From contig CAUJJP010000108.1 in NCBI GenBank assembly GCA_963205525.1, forward strand, positions 1-30,198: DNA of 30,198 nt, given 5' to 3'. The position numbers and the translations under genes were made by a program. Positions 24,289 to 30,198 of this stretch are shown here, one piece after another. The notes beneath the pieces are model-generated. The model was not told where the DNA came from, made no database searches, and saw only the letters and a program-made list of their open reading frames with translations. Source of the stretch: Pseudomonadota bacterium (GTDB lineage Bacteria; Pseudomonadota; Gammaproteobacteria; Burkholderiales; Burkholderiaceae). The number at the start of each line of letters is the position of its first letter. Position 1 is the first letter of the stretch.

Positions 24289-25142
24289 ACGAAGGACGAT
24301 GCCGCATCTTTCGCCTGGCACTGTCGCTGCTCGGCCTGCTGCTCGCGACGGCCTGCGGTGGGGGTGGCGGCAGCAGCAGCGTGAGCAACCTGGTCGCCAA
24401 CAACCTGCGCATCGGCGGCGTGGCGACGATCTCGGCGCAGGGACGCAACCTGCTCGCTGCGAAGATGACGGTGGACGGTCCCTGCACGGGGCTCACGCGG
24501 TCGGGTGCGAGCACCGACGAAGTGCTTCAGTACAGCTGTTCGGTGCAGGGACTCGGCTTGCTGCGGGTGACGGTGCTGGATGCGAGCGAGGGCTCGATCG
24601 GCGATCTCTCGGCGCAGATCCTCGCGCCGCGCGTCAGCGTCAACACGACGCTTGGCAATTTCATCATCGACCTCGACTTCGAGCGTGCGCCCAAGACCGT
24701 CCTGAATTTCCTCGTCTACGTCAACGCCAACTTCTATGCCTCGACCGTGATCGACACCGTGCTCGAGGGCCGGGGCTTCATCGGCGGCTACTATGCGCCC
24801 AATGTCAGCACCGGGCTGTTGACTGCCAAGACTTCGACTCGGCCCGGCGTGGAGCTGGAGTCCAACAATGGACTCGAGCATGTCCGCGGGGCGGTGGGCC
24901 TGATGCGCGAGGCCGCTACGGACTCCGGCAAGTTCCGCTGGTTCGTCGACACGGCGGCCAACCCGGACCTGAATTACGTCGACAGCGCGAACCCGGGGTT
25001 CGTCGTCTTCGGCCGCGTCAGCAGCGGAATGGACGTGGTGGACGCAATCTCCGCGGTCGAGGTGCGGCCCGACCTGGTGCTGGGGCTGGGCGCGCTGCCG
25101 GTGAACACGGTGAGCATCACGTCCATCGTCCAGATTCGATGA
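24285..25142 (+). CDS. Lipoprotein with cyclophilin-type peptidyl-prolyl isomerase domain, active-site residues altered
   Basis: 285 residues; strong Shine-Dalgarno GGGAGGA 5 nt before the ATG and ATGA overlap with the channel gene. Signal peptide with lipobox ATAC (Cys24) and a Gly/Ser run. Residues 30-120 are an unassigned beta-rich domain. The cyclophilin domain starts at VNTTLGNFIIDLDFERAPKT and includes LNFLVYVNANFY, RGAVGLMREA, KFRWFVDTA and FVVFGRVSSGMDVVDAISAV. Where active cyclophilins read FYDGTIFHRV, this protein has FYASTVIDTV (150-159), so His and the catalytic Arg are Asp157 and Thr158; QFFI is likewise FRWFV. It may therefore bind prolines or act as a holdase rather than as an isomerase (inference). 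Position at the end of the secretion operon suggests help in folding or release of secreted substrates at the envelope. Confidence 0.9.
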   Translation: MNEGRCRIFRLALSLLGLLLATACGGGGGSSSVSNLVANNLRIGGVATISAQGRNLLAAKMTVDGPCTGLTRSGASTDEVLQYSCSVQGLGLLRVTVLDASEGSIGDLSAQILAPRVSVNTTLGNFIIDLDFERAPKTVLNFLVYVNANFYASTVIDTVLEGRGFIGGYYAPNVSTGLLTAKTSTRPGVELESNNGLEHVRGAVGLMREAATDSGKFRWFVDTAANPDLNYVDSANPGFVVFGRVSSGMDVVDAISAVEVRPDLVLGLGALPVNTVSITSIVQIR

Positions 25143-25156
25143 GATCCGATCGCTTT

Positions 25157-25183
25157 GGGTTGGGGTTGAGGTTGGGGTTGGGG
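25157..25183 (+). repeat. G-rich TTGGGG-like repeats, potential G-quadruplex
   Basis: Runs GGG (25157-25159), GGGG (25162-25165), GGGG (25174-25177) and GGGG (25180-25183), separated by TT or TTGAGGTT, lie in the short gap between the cyclophilin and permease genes. This fits the spacing of a four-run G-quadruplex in the coding strand and in the RNA. Confidence 0.7.
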
Positions 25184-25229
25184 TCGGCGTGATGTTCGCT
25201 TGGCGACGCCTGCCGATGTGGGTGGCTTG

Positions 25230-26015
25230 ATGATCGAGCGGCTTCGGCATGCGTGGTCCCTGGCCTGGCCACTGGCACGGCGCGACCTGCAGGCGCGTTA
25301 TCGCGGCAGCGTTGCGGGGCTGGCCTGGGCGCTCATTGCGCCGCTGGCGATGGTGCTGATCTATGCGCTGGTCTTCCAGGGGATCTTCAAGGCGCGCTGG
25401 ACCGGAGGCGGGGAGGGCGGCGCGGACTACGCGCTGCGGCTGTTCGCGGGCCTGATCGTGTTCAATGCCTTGTCCGAGACGGCCACCCGAGCGACGCGGC
25501 TGATCCAGGACAACGCGAACCTTGTCAAGCGCGTCGTGTTCCCGCTGGGCACGCTGGTCCTGGCCCTGGTGATGCAGGTGGCGGTGCACCTGCTGGTGCA
25601 GTTCGCGGTGCTGGGCCTTGCGTTGTCGGTCGCGGGCGAGGGCGTTCGCAGTACCTGGCTCCTGTTGCCGCTTGCCGTGGCCTGGGTGTTGCTGCTGCAG
25701 CTTGCCCTGGGGCTGGCGTTGGCTGCGCTGGGTTGTTACGTGAGAGATCTGCAGCACCTGGTGCCGTTGGTCATGACGGGGGTGCTCTTCCTGTCGCCGG
25801 TGTTCTACCCGCGCGCGTCCGCACCCGAAGCGCTGCAGTGGCTGCTGCAGCTGAATCCGCTCACCGCGCCGATCGAACTGGTGCGTGCAGCCTGGTTCGG
25901 CGACGGCTTCGATTGGCTGGGCGCGCTGGCGCAGTGCCTGGTCCTGCTGGTCTTTCTGTCGGGTTCGGCCTGGCTGTTCGAACGGCTGCGACCGGGCTTT
26001 GCCGATCTGGTGTGA
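25230..26015 (+). CDS. wzm: ABC-2 type polysaccharide export permease (Wzm-like)
   Basis: 261 residues with about six hydrophobic segments. The N-terminal LAWPLARRDLQARYRGSVAG motif (amphipathic helix before the first membrane span), LAWALIAPLAMVLIYALVFQ and the later VMTGVLFLSPVFYPR, QLNPLTAPIELVRAAWFGDG are typical of Wzm/KpsM/TagG permeases. It moves lipid-linked O-antigen or other surface polysaccharide across the inner membrane with the ATPase encoded next. ATG 25230 has GGTGG just upstream; a TTG at 25200 would add ten residues and is less likely. The stop overlaps a GTG of the ATPase gene by 4 bp. Confidence 0.93.
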   Translation: MIERLRHAWSLAWPLARRDLQARYRGSVAGLAWALIAPLAMVLIYALVFQGIFKARWTGGGEGGADYALRLFAGLIVFNALSETATRATRLIQDNANLVKRVVFPLGTLVLALVMQVAVHLLVQFAVLGLALSVAGEGVRSTWLLLPLAVAWVLLLQLALGLALAALGCYVRDLQHLVPLVMTGVLFLSPVFYPRASAPEALQWLLQLNPLTAPIELVRAAWFGDGFDWLGALAQCLVLLVFLSGSAWLFERLRPGFADLV

Positions 26016-26023
26016 GGGCCGAG

Positions 26024-27241
26024 GTGGCAACGGTCGACGACACCGTCATCGCGTTGCTCGATGTCGGCAAGTGCTACTCGCTCGAATCGCGCCCGTGGCG
26101 GCGGCTGTGGCAGCAGCTGAGCGGTCGGGCGGCGACGGGCGCGCAGCACCATGCGCTGCGCAACGTCAACCTGCGCGTGCGCCGCGGCGAGGTCGTGGGC
26201 GTGGTCGGACGCAATGGAGCCGGCAAGTCGACCCTGCTGCAGATCGTTTGCGGCGTGCTTGCCCCGACGACGGGGCAGCGGTGCGTGAACGGCCGCGTGG
26301 CCGCGCTGCTGGAGCTGGGCGCGGGCTTCAACCCAGAGCTCACCGGGCGCGAGAACGTGCGCCTGAACGGTCCGCTGCTGGGCCTCGCGCCGGCGCAGAT
26401 CGACGCGCAACTGCCGGAGATCATCGAGTTCGCCGGCATCGGCGCCTTCATCGACCAGCCGGTGCGCTCCTACTCGAGCGGCATGTTCGTGCGGCTGGCG
26501 TTTTCGATGGCGACCGCGGTCGAACCCGACATCCTGGTCATCGACGAGGCCTTGTCGGTGGGCGACGGCGCCTTCGCGCACAAGAGCTTCGAGCGCATCA
26601 TGGCGCTCAAGGAGCGTGGGGCGACGATCCTCTTCTGCTCGCACTCGATGTTCCAGGTGGAATCGCTGTGCACGCGGGCGATCTGGATCGAGGGAGGGCG
26701 CATCCGTGCCGATGGTCCGTCGCATCAGGTGACGGTCGAGTACAGCGAGTGGCTGCAGCGCAGCGAACAGCACGCTGCCGACGGTGGCGTGCAGGCCACG
26801 CGCTTCGATTCGGAGCAGGCTAGCATCGTGGAACTCAAGCGGCTCGCACCGCAGGACGAAGAGCCCATCCGCAGCGGCTGCGACAGCCTCGCGTTGCAGC
26901 TCGTCGTCCAGTCGCGACCGGACGCGGCGATTCCGACCCTGGGCGTGGTGCTGCACGGGGCGGACGGTCGCTCGATCAGCAGCGCGGGGAGCTGGCTGGA
27001 CCGCTATACCCTGGAGCGCGACGCGCAGGGCCGCTCGGCGGTGATGCTGCAATGGTCCAGATTGCCGTTGCTGAAGGGGCACTACACGGTGTCGGTCTAC
27101 GTCCTCTGCGGGCGCGCCATCAACATCTGGGCTGCGGCCGAGCATGCGTTCGGCTTCGAGGTCGTCCAGGATCACGTCGAGCAGGGCGTGGTATCGATTG
27201 CGCACGTCTGGTCGACAGCGGATGGGGCTCCGGCTCCCTGA
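26024..27241 (+). CDS. wzt: Polysaccharide ABC transporter ATPase with C-terminal substrate-recognition domain (Wzt-like)
   Basis: 405 residues from GTG 26024, which has GAGGG 5 nt upstream; GTG 26012, overlapping the permease stop, is an alternative adding four residues. ATPase domain (about 8-250): LLDVGKCYSL, Walker A GRNGAGKST, NGRVAALLELGAGFNPELTG with REN, signature YSSGMFVRLAFS, Walker B ILVIDEALSVGD, H-loop CSHSM. The C-terminal extension (about 265-400, with LGVVLHGADGRSISSAGSW, LPLLKGHYTVSVYVLC, AFGFEV) matches in layout the beta-sandwich of Wzt proteins that bind the capped end of the O-antigen chain. In that system chain-end modification (methylation, acetylation) marks the polymer for export, which fits the neighbouring fusion gene. 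Confidence 0.94.
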   Translation: MATVDDTVIALLDVGKCYSLESRPWRRLWQQLSGRAATGAQHHALRNVNLRVRRGEVVGVVGRNGAGKSTLLQIVCGVLAPTTGQRCVNGRVAALLELGAGFNPELTGRENVRLNGPLLGLAPAQIDAQLPEIIEFAGIGAFIDQPVRSYSSGMFVRLAFSMATAVEPDILVIDEALSVGDGAFAHKSFERIMALKERGATILFCSHSMFQVESLCTRAIWIEGGRIRADGPSHQVTVEYSEWLQRSEQHAADGGVQATRFDSEQASIVELKRLAPQDEEPIRSGCDSLALQLVVQSRPDAAIPTLGVVLHGADGRSISSAGSWLDRYTLERDAQGRSAVMLQWSRLPLLKGHYTVSVYVLCGRAINIWAAAEHAFGFEVVQDHVEQGVVSIAHVWSTADGAPAP

Positions 27242-27250
27242 GGAGCTGCC

Positions 27251-28996
27251 ATGAGGCCGGGACGGTCGTTGCTGCCCGCTGATCTTCATGCACATCTGCT
27301 GGCGCTGGCCGAGGGCCGGGTCGACCACCCGCGCCATGGCCTCCCCGAGCAGGACGACGAACTCCTCTGGCGCGCGCAGGAGCGTGCGAATCGGCATCTC
27401 TGGTCGACGCTTCCGGGCCCCTGCCGAACCCTGCAGGTGGGAATTGGCTCGGGCTCGACCTTGTGCCGGCTGGTCCAGGCCGGCTATCAAGCCGTCGGTC
27501 TGACGCCGAAGGCAAGGCAGGCGACCGAGGCGCTGGTGCGACACGGTGAGGCGCTGGACCTTCGGATCAGTACGCTGGAAACCTTCGACGGTGCGGGCGG
27601 CCCCTGGGACTTGTTGCTGGTTCAGGAAAGCGCCCATTCCATCGCGCCGCTGACGCTCTTCGAAGCCGCCGACCGCCTGCTGGTCTCCGACGGCGCGCAG
27701 ATGGTGGTGATGGGCGAGTTCGCGCTGCAGCGTCGGAGTGCAGGCGATACCGGTCTGCACGATCTGCCGGCCTTCAAGGCGCTGGCGTGCCGCCTGGGTT
27801 GGACCATCGAGCACGACTTGGATCTGTCGGTCGAGGCGACCGGAACCGTGCGGGCCATCGAGCGCCTGCTGCGGCGCCAGCGCCAGACGCTGCGCCGCAA
27901 CCTCGCGCTGGGCGATGGCGCTCTGCAGGATCTGCTGGATGCGGCTGCGCGCTGCACCGAGCTCTACGCTTGCGGCGTCTACGCTTACCGCTTGCTGCGC
28001 CTGCATCGGCCGAGACGACCGGCGCGGCGGCTTGCGGCCATCCACGCCGGCCATGCGCCGGCCATGCGGGCGCTGTTCGAGCGGACGTTCGGCGTCGCCA
28101 TGAGCGAGACCGCGTGGACGTGGAAGTACGGGGCAGGGCGCGGGCACGCCGTCGGCTTGTGGAAGGGCGATACGCTGCTCGCGCACTACGGGGCGATGTC
28201 ACGGCGGGTTCGCATCGACGGCCGTACGGAGCTTGCCTGCCAGATCGGTGACGTGATGGTCAGTGCCCAGGCCAATGCGGGCCTTGCCCGCGAGGGCGCG
28301 CTGCACCAGGTGAGCGCAACGCTGCTCGAGGCGCAGATCGGCTGGGGGCGTCCGCACCTGCTGGGCTTCGGCTTCCCGAACGCGCGTGCGATGAAGGTGG
28401 CCGCGCGCCTCGGCCTCTATGCGCCGGTCGATGCGGTGGTCGAACTGCGCTGGTCAGCCTTGAATGAAGCCGAGGACTGGCGCGAGAAACTGTGGCGGCA
28501 ACGCACGATCGAGCTGGATCGCTTGCGCGATGACGAGGCCGATGCCCGTGCCCTCGGGCGCGCCTGGGAGCGCATGGCGAAGGCGCTGCCGCGCAGCCTT
28601 CTGCCCGAGCGAGACCTCGCCTGGCTGCGCTACCGCTATGCGCAGCGTCCCGAGGTCGCCTACCGCGTCCGCCTGTGCGAGAGTCGCATCGGCCGCCGCC
28701 CGGCTGGAGCCTACGTGCTGCGCGATCATGGGGCCTTCATGGAACTCATCGACCTGATCGGCCCACCATCCGACTGGCATCGCCTGTTGCGCGCGGCTCG
28801 CCGGGATGCAGGGCAGAAGCCGCTGCACACCTGGGTGAGCGCCTCGCACCGGACGCTGCTCGAGCGCGCTGCCCCGGGGGCCGTCGAACAGCCCATCAAC
28901 GTCATCGTGCCTACCTGCGCGCACACGTCGGGGCCCACGGCCGAGGCACTGCGCGACCGCTGGTTCCTGATGGCCGGCGACACCGACGCCCGTTGA
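27251..28996 (+). CDS. Fusion of SAM-dependent methyltransferase and GNAT-type acyltransferase
   Basis: 581 residues; GAGGAG 5 nt before the ATG. N-terminal half (about 30-255): a class I methyltransferase with motif I LQVGIGSGSTLCRLVQAGYQ and the LLLVQESAHSI and LLVSDGAQMVVMGEF blocks seen in sarcosine/dimethylglycine-methyltransferase-like enzymes. From about residue 262: a GNAT-like domain (AIHAGHAPAMRALFERTFGV, then WTWKYGAGRGHAVGLWKGDT, LACQIGDVMV, GFGFPNARAMKVAARLGLY), followed by a long C-terminal part found in double-GNAT (FemAB-like) proteins. It follows wzt by 9 bp. Inference: it decorates the polysaccharide (methyl and acyl groups), possibly at the non-reducing end that Wzt recognises. 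Substrates cannot be read from the sequence. Confidence 0.85.
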   Translation: MRPGRSLLPADLHAHLLALAEGRVDHPRHGLPEQDDELLWRAQERANRHLWSTLPGPCRTLQVGIGSGSTLCRLVQAGYQAVGLTPKARQATEALVRHGEALDLRISTLETFDGAGGPWDLLLVQESAHSIAPLTLFEAADRLLVSDGAQMVVMGEFALQRRSAGDTGLHDLPAFKALACRLGWTIEHDLDLSVEATGTVRAIERLLRRQRQTLRRNLALGDGALQDLLDAAARCTELYACGVYAYRLLRLHRPRRPARRLAAIHAGHAPAMRALFERTFGVAMSETAWTWKYGAGRGHAVGLWKGDTLLAHYGAMSRRVRIDGRTELACQIGDVMVSAQANAGLAREGALHQVSATLLEAQIGWGRPHLLGFGFPNARAMKVAARLGLYAPVDAVVELRWSALNEAEDWREKLWRQRTIELDRLRDDEADARALGRAWERMAKALPRSLLPERDLAWLRYRYAQRPEVAYRVRLCESRIGRRPAGAYVLRDHGAFMELIDLIGPPSDWHRLLRAARRDAGQKPLHTWVSASHRTLLERAAPGAVEQPINVIVPTCAHTSGPTAEALRDRWFLMAGDTDAR

Positions 28997-28999
28997 GCC

Positions 29000-29779
29000 A
29001 TGACGACGCCTTCCTCCGACGCCACCTGGGCCGATGAGCCCACGCTCTATCCCTATGCGGCCTGGAAGGCGCTGCCGGCTCGTCATCTGCTCGTGCTGGC
29101 GCCGCATCCTGACGACGAGGTGCTTGGGTGCGGGGGAAGCATCGCAGCAAGCCTCGCCGAGGGCTCGCATGTGGACGTGATCGTCGCGAGCGACGGCGGG
29201 CTGGGTGGCGATCCCGGCGTGCGTGAGGCGGAGTCGACGGACGCCGCACGCGTGCTGTCGAGCGCTGGCGAAGGGACGCTGCGACTCTTCTTCTGGCGCC
29301 TGCCGGATCGTTCGCTCGCGGGTCATGCGCAGCTTGAAGCACGGGTCATCGAGGCGCTTGCCTGTACGCAGGCCGAGCTTCTGCTCCTGCCTTCGCCGTT
29401 CGAGATCCATCCCGATCACCGCGGCCTGTGCCTAGCCGGCATCGAGGCCGCGCGTACACTCGACTGGCGTGGTGAGCTGCTCTTCTACGAAGTCGGTCAC
29501 CCGCTGCAGGCGGATCGCCTGGTCGACATCACGGCCTGGCTCGTCCTCAAACGCCGTGCGATCGACTGCTTCGCCTCGCAGCTGGCCGTGCAGGCTTATG
29601 GCGAGCAGCTGCTGGGCTTGAACCGCTATCGCGCCTACACCCTGGGTCCGTCGGTCAGCCATGCCGAGGCCTTCCAGAGTGTTGCGCGCAGGTGTTGGCG
29701 CGAAGGCTTGGACGGCATCCGCGCGGAGCTTTCGCGGCGTTTGCAGGCGCGCTATCCGGCTTCCTTGTCGAGGCCCTGA
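29000..29779 (+). CDS. PIG-L/LmbE family de-N-acetylase
   Basis: 259 residues starting 3 bp after the preceding stop. The zinc-binding motif is APHPDDEVLGCGG (His36, Asp38, Asp39), and the third ligand lies in PFEIHPDHRG (His137, His140). The ~230-residue domain plus a short C-terminal helical tail is normal for the family, which removes acetyl groups from N-acetylglucosamine-type sugars. Next to Wzm/Wzt and the transferase fusion, a role in deacetylating a polysaccharide sugar or its lipid-linked precursor is likely (inference); the fusion's acyltransferase half could then re-acylate the freed amine. Its 3' end overlaps the convergent ligase gene by 28 bp. Confidence 0.92.
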   Translation: MTTPSSDATWADEPTLYPYAAWKALPARHLLVLAPHPDDEVLGCGGSIAASLAEGSHVDVIVASDGGLGGDPGVREAESTDAARVLSSAGEGTLRLFFWRLPDRSLAGHAQLEARVIEALACTQAELLLLPSPFEIHPDHRGLCLAGIEAARTLDWRGELLFYEVGHPLQADRLVDITAWLVLKRRAIDCFASQLAVQAYGEQLLGLNRYRAYTLGPSVSHAEAFQSVARRCWREGLDGIRAELSRRLQARYPASLSRP

Positions 29780-30198
29780 GCCCGCGCCGCCGCCCACGAC
29801 AGCATCGCCAGTGCCAGCAGCGCGAGCGCGAACTTGGCATCGCGCAGCACGACGTTGAAGGCTCCGGCCCAGGTGATCGCGGCCAATACCAGCAGCGCCG
29901 GCAGCGCGGGCGCGCCGCGTCGGCGTATGCCGCGCAAGGCCTGCTGCCAGAGCGCGAAGGCCAGCAGCAGCGCGACCGCGCCGCCCTGCTGCGCCAGCAG
30001 CAGGTATTCGTTGTGCGGTGTCGTCTGGCCGGTGAGGATCGGTTCCCCGTGCACGCGCTCGCGCCACAGCGTGGCCCAGCTGCCCACGCCGTGGCCGATG
30101 AGCGGGTGCTCGAGCACGAGGCCTGCCGTGACCTGGACCATGCGCGCGCGCATGCCCCAGCTCGTGTCGACCGGCCCGCTCGCCCGATAGGCCTGCAG
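29752..30198 (-). CDS. O-antigen ligase / Wzy_C family membrane protein, C-terminal part
   Basis: 148 residues are visible and the frame stays open to the window edge, so the 5' part lies beyond it. Family landmarks: SWGMRARMVQVTAGLVLEHP with LIGHGVGSW, then TGQTTPHNEYLLLAQQGG and VALLLAFALWQQALRG, followed by two hydrophobic segments (ALLVLAAITWAGAFNVVL, FALALLALAMLSWAAA). The PHNEYL block and the preceding large periplasmic loop are typical of WaaL-type ligases, which join the exported O-chain to lipid A core; Wzy polymerases and pilin glycosylases share the domain. In the context of Wzm/Wzt, ligase is the better guess. Convergent with, and overlapping, the deacetylase gene. Confidence 0.85.
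   Translation of the reverse strand: MQAYRASGPVDTSWGMRARMVQVTAGLVLEHPLIGHGVGSWATLWRERVHGEPILTGQTTPHNEYLLLAQQGGAVALLLAFALWQQALRGIRRRGAPALPALLVLAAITWAGAFNVVLRDAKFALALLALAMLSWAAARAQGLDKEAG

Noticed and set aside
24138..26030. Long - strand frame across the cyclophilin and permease genes
   Set aside because: Gln/Arg/His-rich shadow without motifs, opposite two clear genes.

Overview
The window is GC-rich (roughly two thirds G+C by eye) with strong G/C preference at third codon positions. Gene content (Sec lipoproteins, TolC-type outer-membrane channel, Wzm/Wzt exporter, O-antigen ligase) says Gram-negative, and the overall style fits a betaproteobacterium of the Burkholderiales type. That taxonomic call is inference; there is no rRNA or tRNA gene in the window to fix it.

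Layout. (1) 1-7418: two paralogous RTX-type secreted proteins on the + strand, the first cut by the window start. Between them lie a REP-associated tyrosine transposase with flanking inverted repeats and a BrnT-like toxin/HTH antitoxin pair on the - strand. (2) 7569-8113: a MazE/MazF-type toxin-antitoxin pair. (3) 8124-15452, - strand: an apparent three-gene operon of two related lipoproteins followed by an exported WD40-caspase protein. (4) 15453-16238: a long non-coding stretch with a striking 10-bp-period array of CATGCG decamers. (5) 16239-25142, + strand: a type I secretion locus made of two small unrecognised proteins, a TnpB-derived protein that has lost its nuclease half, two PrtD-type ABC ATPases, an HlyD-type adaptor, a TolC-type channel and a lipoprotein cyclophilin with altered active-site residues. 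Genes from the TnpB-like one onward overlap by 4 bp or nearly so. (6) 25230-30198: a surface polysaccharide block with Wzm permease, Wzt ATPase, a methyltransferase-acetyltransferase fusion, a PIG-L type deacetylase and, convergent, the 3' part of an O-antigen ligase.

How it may work together. The RTX proteins have no Sec signal, glycine/aspartate calcium-binding nonapeptides and conserved C-termini, so they are natural substrates for the nearby type I exporter. The cyclophilin-like lipoprotein sits where it could act on exported substrate, and the O-antigen genes build the surface on which such proteins would sit. The most unusual element is the TnpB N-terminal domain captured as the first gene of the tightly coupled secretion operon. 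It starts inside a perfect 10-bp inverted repeat that overlaps a sigma70-like promoter, which suggests an exapted, possibly autoregulatory, nucleic-acid-binding protein.
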